From: Ruminococcus sp. UBA3800 | GTDB lineage: Bacteria > Bacillota > Clostridia > Oscillospirales > Ruminococcaceae | DNA length: 7,587 nucleotides | Assembly (NCBI GenBank): GCA_002368715.1 | Contig: DFEO01000026.1 | Location: forward strand, 1 to 7,587 | Direction of reading: 5' to 3' | Shown here: positions 1-6,740 of the stretch, piece after piece | Layout: each line of letters opens with the position of its first letter | Numbering within the stretch: position 1 is the first letter of the stretch | Translations under genes and position numbers: made by a program | Notes under the pieces: generated by a model | The model's input: only the letters and a program-made list of their open reading frames with translations | Databases searched by the model: none | What the model was told of the DNA's origin: nothing

Positions 1-2683
1 TGAACGGGAACACAGCCTCCTTGACACCGTAATGGCCTATCTTCTTGTCCTTGAGCTGAGGAACAGGCGAAGGTCTGCCTGTAAGCTCTGACGTGATGAT
101 CTCGGTGGCGATCTTCACCATATTTATGCTGCACACCTTGGATACCAGAGGAACTGTTCTTGATGCTCTGGGGTTTGCCTCCAGCACATAAACAGTGTCT
201 CCCTCGATAGCATACTGCATATTCATAAGGCCCTTAACGTTCATCTCAACAGCTATCTTCTTTGTGTACTCCTTGATAGTAGCAACGATCTCGGGCGAAA
301 GGTTCTTTGAAGGAAGGATACAAGCAGAGTCTCCCGAATGGACACCCGCAAGCTCGATATGCTCCATAACAGCAGGAACAAAGCAGTGCTCGCCGTCGGA
401 TATCGCATCAGCCTCACACTCGGTCGCATGGTTGAGGAAGCGGTCGATAAGGATAGGTCTGTCAGGTGTAACACCAACAGCGGCAGACATATAAACTCTC
501 ATCATCTCATCATCGTGGACTATCTCCATTCCACGTCCGCCAAGAACATAGGAAGGTCTTACCATTACGGGATAGCCTATCTTATTTGCGATATCAAGAG
601 CCTCATCAACGTTTACAGCCATTCCCGCCTCGGGCATCGGTATGCCGAGCTTGTCCATCATTGCACGGAAGTGGTCTCTGTCCTCGGCAAGGTCGATAGT
701 CTCAGGTGTAGTTCCGAGAATGTTCACTCCGTACTTTTTAAGGTCGTTTGCAAGGTTGAGCGGTGTCTGACCGCCGAACTGTGCGATAACGCCGACGGGC
801 TTTTCCTTCTCGTGGATGCTGAGCACGTCCTCCAGAGTCAGCGGCTCGAAATAAAGCTTGTCTGATGTATCATAGTCTGTCGAAACGGTTTCGGGGTTGC
901 AGTTTACGATTATAGACTCAAAGCCGAGCTTTTTAAGTGCCAGAGCCGCATGAACGCAGCAATAGTCAAACTCGATACCCTGACCTATCCTGTTAGGACC
1001 GCCGCCCAGTATCATTATCTTGGGTCTGTCAGTATTAACGGGGCTCTTGTCCTCGTCAAGGTGATATGTCGAATAATAGTAAGCAGCATCCTTGGTCCCG
1101 CTGACATGAACGCCCTCCCAGGCCTCCTTGATGCCGAAGCCTATGCGGGCATTTCTTATCTCCTCCTCGGTCACATCGAGCAGCGAGCTGAGGTATCTGT
1201 CAGAGAAGCCGTCAAGCTTTGCCTGTTTAAGGGTATCCTTGTCGGGAACACTTCCCTTCTTAGCGATAAGAGCCTCCTCTTCATCGACAAGCTCCTTCAT
1301 CTGCTCGAGGAACCAATGCTTGATCTTGGTCAGCTGCCATATCTCATCGATAGTTGCACCCTTTCTGAGTGCTTCATAAATAACGAACTGTCTTTCGCTT
1401 GTAGGATAGCGCAGCTGCGAAAGCAGCTCCTCCTTGGTCTTCTCGTGGAAATCCTTTGCAAAGCCAAGGCCGTATCTTCCTATTTCAAGGCTTCTGATAG
1501 CCTTCTGGAAAGCTTCCTTATATGTCTTTCCTATACTCATTACCTCACCGACAGCTCTCATCTGAGTTCCGAGATGGTCGGATGCGCCCTTGAACTTCTC
1601 GAACGCCCATCTTGCGAACTTGATAACAACATAATCACCGTCGGGAACATACTTATCAAGAGTGCCGTACTTGCCGCAGGGTATCTCATCGAGTGTAAGA
1701 CCACAAGCGAGCATTGCCGAAACGAGCGCTATCGGGAAGCCTGTTGCCTTTGAAGCAAGAGCCGAAGAACGGGATGTTCTGGGGTTTATCTCGATAACAA
1801 CTATCCTGCCTGTTTCGGGGTCTCTTGCAAACTGGCAGTTACATCCGCCGATGACCTCGATAGACTCGATTATCCTGTATGACATCTCCTGAAGCTGCTT
1901 CTGGACATCCTCGGGGATGGTCAGCATAGGCGCCGAGCAGAAGCTGTCGCCCGTATGAACACCGATAGGGTCGATGTTCTCGATAAAGCAGACTGTTATC
2001 TTGTTGTTTTTGGCATCTCTTACGACCTCGAGCTCAAGCTCCTCCCAGCCGAAGATGCACTCCTCGACAAGCACCTGGCCAACCAGACTTGCCTGAAGGC
2101 CTCTTTCGCAAACGACCTTCAGCTCATCGACATTATAGACCATTCCGCCGCCTGCGCCGCCCATGGTATAGGCAGGTCTTAAAACGACCGGGTATTTCAG
2201 CTCCTCGGCTATCTTCACAGCCTCATCAACAGTGTAAGCGACCTGGCTCTTAGGCATTCCGATGCCAAGCTCTTTCATTGCGTTCTTGAACTCTATCCTG
2301 TCCTCTCCACGCTCGATAGCGTCCACCTGGACACCGATGACCTGAACGCCGTATTTCTTGAGAACGCCGGCCTTGTCCAGCTCTGAACAGAGATTAAGAC
2401 CTGACTGACCGCCCAGATTAGGAAGCAGTGCGTCCGGTCTTTCTTTTTCAATGATCTGAGTGAGCCTGTCCAGATTGAGAGGCTCTATGTAAGTGATATC
2501 AGCAACGTCCGGGTCTGTCATAATGGTAGCAGGATTGGAATTAACGAGAACTATCTCATAGCCGAGATTTCTCAGTGCCTTACAAGCCTGAGTTCCGGAA
2601 TAATCAAATTCACAAGCCTGACCTATAATGATCGGACCAGAACCGATTATCATGATCTTATTGATGTCCTGTTTCTTTGGCAT
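1..2683 (-). CDS. carB: Carbamoyl-phosphate synthase large subunit (3' end cut by window)
   Basis: The product makes carbamoyl phosphate from bicarbonate, ATP and ammonia delivered by the CarA glutaminase, feeding pyrimidine and arginine synthesis in the cytoplasm. I translated all 894 codons present, from ATG 2683 to the left edge, and found no stop or frameshift. The order is typical. An N-terminal segment opens MPKKQDINKIMIIGSGP. The first ATP-grasp has LRPAYTMGGAGGG near residue 170 and EINPRTSRSSALASKATG near 300. An oligomerisation domain follows, then a second nucleotide-binding half with ILGGGPNRIGQGIEFDYC. The second ATP-grasp has VRPSYVLGGRGMEIV near 705 and EANPRASRTVPLVSK near 840. 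Family members run to about 1,060-1,075 residues, so roughly 170-180 are off-window, including the MGS-like allosteric domain; effector control cannot be judged. AGGAG with an 8-base spacer supports the start. It has its own promoter and is not part of the glg operon. Confidence 0.97.
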   Translation of the reverse strand, partial: MPKKQDINKIMIIGSGPIIIGQACEFDYSGTQACKALRNLGYEIVLVNSNPATIMTDPDVADITYIEPLNLDRLTQIIEKERPDALLPNLGGQSGLNLCSELDKAGVLKKYGVQVIGVQVDAIERGEDRIEFKNAMKELGIGMPKSQVAYTVDEAVKIAEELKYPVVLRPAYTMGGAGGGMVYNVDELKVVCERGLQASLVGQVLVEECIFGWEELELEVVRDAKNNKITVCFIENIDPIGVHTGDSFCSAPMLTIPEDVQKQLQEMSYRIIESIEVIGGCNCQFARDPETGRIVVIEINPRTSRSSALASKATGFPIALVSAMLACGLTLDEIPCGKYGTLDKYVPDGDYVVIKFARWAFEKFKGASDHLGTQMRAVGEVMSIGKTYKEAFQKAIRSLEIGRYGLGFAKDFHEKTKEELLSQLRYPTSERQFVIYEALRKGATIDEIWQLTKIKHWFLEQMKELVDEEEALIAKKGSVPDKDTLKQAKLDGFSDRYLSSLLDVTEEEIRNARIGFGIKEAWEGVHVSGTKDAAYYYSTYHLDEDKSPVNTDRPKIMILGGGPNRIGQGIEFDYCCVHAALALKKLGFESIIVNCNPETVSTDYDTSDKLYFEPLTLEDVLSIHEKEKPVGVIAQFGGQTPLNLANDLKKYGVNILGTTPETIDLAEDRDHFRAMMDKLGIPMPEAGMAVNVDEALDIANKIGYPVMVRPSYVLGGRGMEIVHDDEMMRVYMSAAVGVTPDRPILIDRFLNHATECEADAISDGEHCFVPAVMEHIELAGVHSGDSACILPSKNLSPEIVATIKEYTKKIAVEMNVKGLMNMQYAIEGDTVYVLEANPRASRTVPLVSKVCSINMVKIATEIITSELTGRPSPVPQLKDKKIGHYGVKEAVFPF

Positions 2684-2691
2684 ACAAAAAA

Positions 2692-2696
2692 CTCCT
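2692..2696 (-). promoter_or_regulatory. carB ribosome binding site
   Basis: On the minus strand AGGAG lies 8 bases before ATG 2683. This is a standard Shine-Dalgarno sequence and fixes the carB start, since no other in-frame start nearby has one. Confidence 0.85.
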
Positions 2697-2703
2697 ATCT
2701 GAA

Positions 2704-2733
2704 TTCAACTCTGTTGAAAAATCTTTCAAAGAT
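2704..2733 (-). promoter_or_regulatory. Overlapping inverted repeats in the carB leader
   Basis: Three short stems share this stretch, between the predicted transcription start and the carB ribosome binding site. Stem A is 2721-2733, a 6+6 palindrome around one base (ATCTTT C AAAGAT in plus reading). Stem B is 2714-2729, TTGAAA and TTTCAA around four bases. Stem C is 2704-2718, TTCAAC and GTTGAA around three bases. B overlaps both A and C, so they cannot all form at once. The arms are AT-rich and weak as RNA. They could be a protein operator or a small structural switch, or chance in an AT-rich leader. I recognise no known binding motif. Confidence 0.45.
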
Positions 2734-2734
2734 T

Positions 2735-2763
2735 ATAATAACACAAATTCTTACAAATTGCAA
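2735..2763 (-). promoter_or_regulatory. Predicted sigma-A-type promoter of carB
   Basis: Read on the minus strand there is a -35-like TTGCAA (2763-2758), a 17-base spacer, and TATTAT (2740-2735) as the -10. The -10 is preceded by TGT, an extended -10 TGn element. A shifted TATAAT overlaps it three bases downstream, but its 20-base spacer is poorer. Transcription would start near 2728, giving a leader of about 45 bases. The region just upstream is A/T-rich. It is placed correctly for carB and lies after the glg terminator. Confidence 0.7.
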
Positions 2764-2775
2764 GACGTTATCGTC
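2764..2775 (-). promoter_or_regulatory. Small palindrome abutting the carB -35 element
   Basis: GACG ATAA CGTC (minus reading) is a 4+4 inverted repeat immediately upstream of the -35 hexamer. The position would suit a regulator site, but the arms are short and I cannot assign a binding protein. Confidence 0.25.
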
Positions 2776-2842
2776 ATTTCTTTCAAAAAATTTCTTAACA
2801 ATCTGTTGAGAGCACCATATCCGCTATACTAAATAACATAAT

Positions 2843-2866
2843 AAGGGGACCCCGAAGGATCCCCTT
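2843..2866 (-). terminator. Intrinsic terminator-like hairpin after glgA
   Basis: The minus-strand RNA forms a 10-bp stem (AAGGGGAUCC with GGGUCCCCUU) closed by a UUCG tetraloop on a C-G pair, an especially stable cap. It begins about 20 bases after the glgA stop. Position 2850/2859 is a G-U pair in the minus transcript but a C-A mismatch in the plus transcript, so the structure is built for minus-strand RNA. The following tail is U-rich but interrupted (AUUAUGUUAUUU) rather than a clean U-run. It likely ends the glg operon and separates it from carB. Confidence 0.8.
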
Positions 2867-2885
2867 TCGATCTGCTTTTTAACTG

Positions 2886-4295
2886 TCAAAGGCTCTCATA
2901 AAGAGCGATATAGTCCTTTGCCGACTTGGTCCAGCTGAAATCCTGCTTCATACAGGTATTCACAAGGTTAGACCACTTCATCCTGTCGTCATAATAGGCT
3001 CTTGCCCTTACGCAGGCATCGAACATATCGTGGGCATTATAGGACTTGAATGTAAAGCCGTTTCCGCCTTTGTCTCCCGCATCGTGGATGCTGTCACGCA
3101 GGCCTCCTGTCTCCCTGACGATAGGCACCGTACCATAGCGGCAGGCTATCATCTGTGCAAGTCCGCAGGGCTCGCTCTGTGAAGGCATCAGGAACATATC
3201 CGCTCCTGCGTATATCTGTCTTGAAAGCTCGGGAACGAACCCAAGTGTCAGTCCCACCCTGTCAGGATAGCGATAGTGCATCTCGGAGAAGAAGTCCTCA
3301 TATATCTTCTCGCCGGAGCCCAGGATAGCAAACTTGTATCCGAGCCTTATAATATCCTCGAACACATACTTGATAAGGTCCAGACCCTTGTGGGAAACAA
3401 ACCTTGTAACTATACCGATAACAGGCTCCTTGCCCTCAGCCATTCCCAGCCTGCAAAGCAGGTCTCTTTTGCAGACGGATTTACCGAGCTTATCATTAAG
3501 GCTGTAATTCTTGGCGATCACCGGATCCTTTGAAGGATCATAGATATTCATATCTATACCGTTTAGTATCCCGCAGAGCTTGTGCTGCTTTGTACACAGC
3601 TCTCTGTCGAGCCCGTGGGAATACCAAGGATCCAGTATCTCCCAGGCATAGCTGGGCGAAACTGTTGTCACCTTGTCGCTGACCTCGATAGCGGCCTTCA
3701 TAAAGTTCACATCGCCGTCATAGGTCAGAAGATCGGTATGATAAAGCGGTATGCCCATAATGTCATTTATAAGCTCCAGCCCGTATCTGCCCTGATACTG
3801 GATATTGTGTATGGTGAAAACTGTCTTTATATCCTCATAGCCCTGCTGATAGCGGTAGAACACATCGTAATAGACAGGCACCAGAGCTGTCTGCCAGTCG
3901 TTAGCGTTAATAATGTCAGGCTTGAAGTCGATATACCTAAGAAGCTCCAGAACAGCCCTTGAGAAGAATATGAATCTCTCAGCGTCGTCATAGAAGCCGT
4001 AAAGGCCGTTTCTCATAAAGTAATACTCATTATCGAGAAGATAATAGGTAACACCGTTGATGGTCCCCGAGAAAACGCCGCAATACTGGTTTCTCCACGC
4101 AACAGGGACAGTAAAGTTCGTCATATAGCTGACCTTGTCTTTAAGCTCCTGCCGTATAGCGCTGTAATAAGGGATAACAACACGGCAGTCATGTCCTGCT
4201 TCATTGAGAGCCGCAGGAAGTGAGCCTGCAACGTCAGCGAGTCCGCCCGATGCGATGAACGGCAGTGCTTCGCTTGCTGTGTAAAGTATTTTCAT
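2886..4295 (-). CDS. glgA: Glycogen synthase, GT5 (ADP-glucose type)
   Basis: The product transfers glucose from ADP-glucose to the non-reducing end of a growing alpha-1,4-glucan in the cytoplasm. At 469 residues it is close to the usual 470-480. The N-terminal Rossmann half starts MKILYTASEALPFIASGGLADVAG in two parts: MKILYTASEALP, then FIASGGLADVAG, the sugar-nucleotide loop. The C-terminal half carries TRFVSHKG with R298 and K303, matching the phosphate-contacting Arg/Lys of the family. PSQSEPCGL carries the conserved glutamate at E375, followed by RYGTVPIVRETGGL. These support a working retaining GT-B enzyme. The odd point is residue 15, Ala where E. coli has Lys15 of KTGGL; see findings. 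The ATG at 4295 directly opens the family N-terminus and follows AAAAAAGGGGG by 10 bases. It is last in the glgBCDA operon, 74 bases after glgD, with a terminator behind it. Confidence 0.97.
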   Translation of the reverse strand: MKILYTASEALPFIASGGLADVAGSLPAALNEAGHDCRVVIPYYSAIRQELKDKVSYMTNFTVPVAWRNQYCGVFSGTINGVTYYLLDNEYYFMRNGLYGFYDDAERFIFFSRAVLELLRYIDFKPDIINANDWQTALVPVYYDVFYRYQQGYEDIKTVFTIHNIQYQGRYGLELINDIMGIPLYHTDLLTYDGDVNFMKAAIEVSDKVTTVSPSYAWEILDPWYSHGLDRELCTKQHKLCGILNGIDMNIYDPSKDPVIAKNYSLNDKLGKSVCKRDLLCRLGMAEGKEPVIGIVTRFVSHKGLDLIKYVFEDIIRLGYKFAILGSGEKIYEDFFSEMHYRYPDRVGLTLGFVPELSRQIYAGADMFLMPSQSEPCGLAQMIACRYGTVPIVRETGGLRDSIHDAGDKGGNGFTFKSYNAHDMFDACVRARAYYDDRMKWSNLVNTCMKQDFSWTKSAKDYIALYESL

Positions 4296-4305
4296 AGATC
4301 ACTGA

Positions 4306-4316
4306 CCCCCTTTTTT
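4306..4316 (-). promoter_or_regulatory. glgA ribosome binding site (unusual form)
   Basis: AAAAAAGGGGG on the minus strand lies 10 bases before ATG 4295. It is not a canonical AGGAGG, but AAGG and GG pair with the 16S tail. The bases between it and the start include AGTGATC, which also matches the extended anti-Shine-Dalgarno complement. The same arrangement precedes glgD. Confidence 0.6.
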
Positions 4317-4323
4317 AGAAATA

Positions 4324-4355
4324 ATCCTCTACCGGCCTAACGACCGATAGAGGAT
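4324..4355 (-). promoter_or_regulatory. Strong hairpin between glgD and glgA
   Basis: A 12-bp stem joins plus-strand 4324-4335 to 4344-4355 around an 8-base loop. In the minus transcript every pair is Watson-Crick except one G-U (4332/4347); in the plus transcript that pair would be C-A. The element begins about 14 bases after the glgD stop and is followed by UAUUUCU and then the glgA ribosome binding site. It may be a leaky terminator lowering glgA output relative to glgD, or an RNA stability or processing element. A complete terminator is unlikely, because no promoter for glgA is visible after it. Confidence 0.65.
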
Positions 4356-4369
4356 ATCTTTTCAGTTCG

Positions 4370-5497
4370 TTATACCGTTGCGCCCTTGCCTACATACATA
4401 GGATAATCGGGAGAGCTGGTTAGTATATGGTTCCGGCAGATATTAACGTTCTTATCAGTGATAAGATAGTTGAGCTCGGTGTCGTCGCCTACGACCGTAT
4501 CCTGCATAAGGATGCAGTTCTTGACCTTAGCGCCCTTGCCGATCTTGACGCCTCTGAACAGAACGCAGTTCTCTACCTCACCCTCGATGATGCAGCCGTC
4601 TGCCACAAGAGAATTCTTGACAGTGCAGTCAAGATCATACTTTGCAGGAGCGTTATCGCTGACCTTTGTATATATCGATCTCTTGGGAACGAACAGCTTC
4701 TGAGCATTCTCGGGATCGAGCAGCTTCATATTTGCAGCAAAATAGCTTGACGGACTGTTGAGCTTGGAGAAGTAGTTGTCATACTCATAGGTCATGATCC
4801 TGATATCCTTGCATTTCTCCTGAAGGATATTTCTCTCAAAGCTTACAAGACCTCTTGCCATCGAGTCCTTGATAGTCTCGGTCAGGAAGTCCATGTTCAT
4901 AACGAACATATTAAGGCTCATCTTGCAGGTGCCGCTGATATCGGGGCTTATAAGAACAGAAGAAACTCTTCCGTCTGCGTCCGTATTAAGAACGGTAGCC
5001 GTTCTTGTTTCATCGGATGTGTAAACTCCGGTGTTCACAACAGCTGTGATATCCGCACCCGACTCGATATGCTGTGAAAGTATCGGCTTATAGTCGATAT
5101 TGGTAACAACATCGCAGTCGGAAAGTATTACATACTTAGCTCTCGAATGCTTGATAAAGCTCATAGCACCGTACAGAGCCTCTATCCTGCCTCTGTAAAG
5201 CGTGCTCTCCACATTTCCGAAAGGCGGAAGTATGAACAGACCGCCCTTCTTTCTTGCCAGATCCCACTCTCTTGCAGAGCCCAGGTGATCGAGCAGCGAC
5301 TGATAGTTCGACTTTGTAATAACGCCTATCTCGCTGATGCCGCTGTTTACCATATTGGAAAGCGGAAAGTCGATAAGGCGGTATCTTCCGCCGAACAGGA
5401 CAGAACCCATAGTCCTGTTCTTAGTTATATCTCCGAGGGTCGTGTCATGCATATTTGCGAAAACAAGACCCAGCACATTACCCATATTTACATCCAT
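4370..5497 (-). CDS. glgD: GlgD, non-catalytic ADP-glucose pyrophosphorylase-like subunit
   Basis: This is a GlgC paralogue thought to pair with GlgC and tune ADP-glucose synthesis. Counting from M at 5497 it has 375 residues: a nucleotidyltransferase-like fold (about 1-260) and a left-handed beta-helix C-terminus (about 285-375). The scaffold is kept (FGGRYRLIDFPLSNMVNSG matches Glg[20 protein letters not shown]), but active-site motifs are gone. The glycine loop GGQGSRL is replaced around [17 protein letters not shown] becomes SDCDVVTNIDY (126-136). The EEKP lysine motif is absent, and YWKDVGT becomes YFSKLNS. A catalytic role is therefore unlikely. An in-frame ATG at 5530 would overlap glgC by 14 bases and add 11 residues, but the family N-terminus (VLGLVFANMHD) and an AAAGGGG site 11 bases upstream favour 5497. 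ATG 5485 is possible but poorly spaced. The gap to glgC is 19 bases. Confidence 0.93.
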   Translation of the reverse strand: MDVNMGNVLGLVFANMHDTTLGDITKNRTMGSVLFGGRYRLIDFPLSNMVNSGISEIGVITKSNYQSLLDHLGSAREWDLARKKGGLFILPPFGNVESTLYRGRIEALYGAMSFIKHSRAKYVILSDCDVVTNIDYKPILSQHIESGADITAVVNTGVYTSDETRTATVLNTDADGRVSSVLISPDISGTCKMSLNMFVMNMDFLTETIKDSMARGLVSFERNILQEKCKDIRIMTYEYDNYFSKLNSPSSYFAANMKLLDPENAQKLFVPKRSIYTKVSDNAPAKYDLDCTVKNSLVADGCIIEGEVENCVLFRGVKIGKGAKVKNCILMQDTVVGDDTELNYLITDKNVNICRNHILTSSPDYPMYVGKGATV

Positions 5498-5508
5498 GAT
5501 CACTCGGT

Positions 5509-5515
5509 CCCCTTT
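5509..5515 (-). promoter_or_regulatory. glgD ribosome binding site, start-deciding
   Basis: AAAGGGG on the minus strand sits in the gap after the glgC stop and 11 bases before ATG 5497. It lies inside the reading frame if ATG 5530 were used, so it argues for the shorter protein. The bases AGTGATC lie between it and the start, as before glgA. Confidence 0.6.
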
Positions 5516-5516
5516 C

Positions 5517-6719
5517 TTAAACATTCTCATAAATGATAGCCTTCGGAGCTACATTTGCGCCGTCGGATACTGTGAGGTTGTTTCCTACAACAGCCACGCC
5601 CCACTGATCCTTGTCCTCGATAGTTTCGGGTCTTGCGCCTATCTGAGCGTTCTCACCGATAACGGTGTTCTCGCCGACGATAGCATACTCGACCTTAGCG
5701 CCCTTCTTTATTACAGCGCCCGGCATAAGTATCGAATCGTAAATTACAGCGCCGTCCTCAACAACGACTCCGTCCGAGATCATCGAGAACTCTACCGAGC
5801 CGTTGATGACACAGCCCTCTGTTACCATAGAATTCTGGATCTGAGCGTTGGGACCGATGCTCTGAGGAGGGAGCACAGGGTTTCTCGAATAGATCTTCCA
5901 TGAAGGATCATAAAGGTCTATCGGGATGTTCGGATTGATAAGGTCCATATTTGCTTCCCAGAGAGAGTCGATAGTTCCGACATCCTTCCAGTAGCCGTCG
6001 AACCTGTAAGCCACCAGCTTCTCACCGGCTTCTCTCATATCAGGGATGATATTCTTTCCGAAGTCCTTGGAGGCTTCCTTATCTTCCTCGTTAGCTATAA
6101 GATAAGCTCTGAGCTTGCTCCATGTGAATATGTAAATACCCATAGAAGCCAGAGTCGATCTCGGATTTTTCGGCTTTTCCTCAAAGTCAATGATATTATC
6201 CTGATCGTCGGTTATCATAATACCGAAACGGGATGCCTCCTCCTTCGGAACGTCAAGAACTGCGATAGTAGCAGCTGCCTGCTTCTGCTTGTGGAAGTCG
6301 AGCATCTTATTATAATCCATCTTATAGATGTGGTCACCTGAAAGAACGACTACATACTCGGGATCGTATCTGTCGATAAAGCTGATATTCTGATAGATAG
6401 CATTAGCGGTTCCGGAATACCAGTCAGCGCCCGAAGCGGTCTGATAAGGAGGGAGCACATGGACACCGCCGTGGATACGGTCAAGGTCCCATGGCTGACC
6501 GTTTCCGATATACTCATTGAGCACAAGAGGCTGATACTGAGTAAGAACTCCGACCGTATCTATTCCTGAATTGATACAGTTTGAAAGAGGAAAATCAATA
6601 ATGCGGTATTTTGCGCCGAACGGTACCGCAGGCTTAGCTACCTTCTGGGTCAGAGCATAAAGTCTGCTTCCCTGTCCGCCTGCCAGAAGCATTGCGACAC
6701 ATTCTTTTTTGTTAAACAT
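5517..6719 (-). CDS. glgC: Glucose-1-phosphate adenylyltransferase (ADP-glucose pyrophosphorylase)
   Basis: The product converts glucose-1-phosphate and ATP to ADP-glucose and pyrophosphate, the committed step of bacterial glycogen synthesis, in the cytoplasm. From ATG 6719 it has 400 residues, normal for the family. Visible motifs are GGQGSRL (14-20, nucleotide loop), [36 protein letters not shown] (128-136, with the catalytic Asp129), EEKP (180-183, with Lys182 for the sugar phosphate) and YWKDVGT (243-249). A left-handed beta-helix with hexapeptide repeats runs from about 285 to the end. All catalytic motifs are intact, in contrast to GlgD downstream. The frame can be opened to a GTG at 6728, but GGTGGG lies 8 bases before ATG 6719 and would touch that GTG, and the family N-terminus is of the MxNKKEC type, so 6719 is preferred. 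It lies 21 bases after glgB in the same operon. Effector response cannot be read from sequence alone. Confidence 0.97.
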   Translation of the reverse strand: MFNKKECVAMLLAGGQGSRLYALTQKVAKPAVPFGAKYRIIDFPLSNCINSGIDTVGVLTQYQPLVLNEYIGNGQPWDLDRIHGGVHVLPPYQTASGADWYSGTANAIYQNISFIDRYDPEYVVVLSGDHIYKMDYNKMLDFHKQKQAAATIAVLDVPKEEASRFGIMITDDQDNIIDFEEKPKNPRSTLASMGIYIFTWSKLRAYLIANEEDKEASKDFGKNIIPDMREAGEKLVAYRFDGYWKDVGTIDSLWEANMDLINPNIPIDLYDPSWKIYSRNPVLPPQSIGPNAQIQNSMVTEGCVINGSVEFSMISDGVVVEDGAVIYDSILMPGAVIKKGAKVEYAIVGENTVIGENAQIGARPETIEDKDQWGVAVVGNNLTVSDGANVAPKAIIYENV

Positions 6720-6727
6720 TTTTTTCA

Positions 6728-6733
6728 CCCACC
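6728..6733 (-). promoter_or_regulatory. glgC ribosome binding site, start-deciding
   Basis: GGTGGG on the minus strand lies in the glgB-glgC gap, 8 bases before ATG 6719. It is a modest match to the 16S tail but the only candidate at workable distance, and it favours ATG 6719 over GTG 6728. Confidence 0.55.
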
Positions 6734-6740
6734 ATTTAGT

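Noticed and set aside
950..1753. A 267-codon open frame on the plus strand, with others at 338-865 and 1955-2182
   Set aside because: They lie in exact codon register opposite carB and exist because carB in these stretches avoids TTA, CTA and TCA codons. The carB frame gives an unbroken, strongly conserved protein; the opposite frames show no recognisable domain or start signals.
1..2683. Possible frameshift or pseudogene in carB
   Set aside because: Codon-by-codon reading of the minus strand from 2683 to the edge shows one continuous frame with both ATP-grasp halves intact; the only truncation is the window border.
2684..2885. PyrR-type attenuator, T-box or riboswitch ahead of carB
   Set aside because: The predicted leader is only about 45 bases, with no PyrR anti-anti-terminator motif, no T-box sequence and no terminator between promoter and start.
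5495..5530. ATG at 5530 as the glgD start, giving a 14-base overlap with glgC
   Set aside because: It adds 11 residues not typical of GlgD and places the AAAGGGG site inside the coding region; ATG 5497 fits both the family and the site.
6717..6728. GTG at 6728 as the glgC start
   Set aside because: The only Shine-Dalgarno candidate (GGTGGG, 6733-6728) overlaps this codon; ATG 6719 has it at 8 bases and gives the usual N-terminus.
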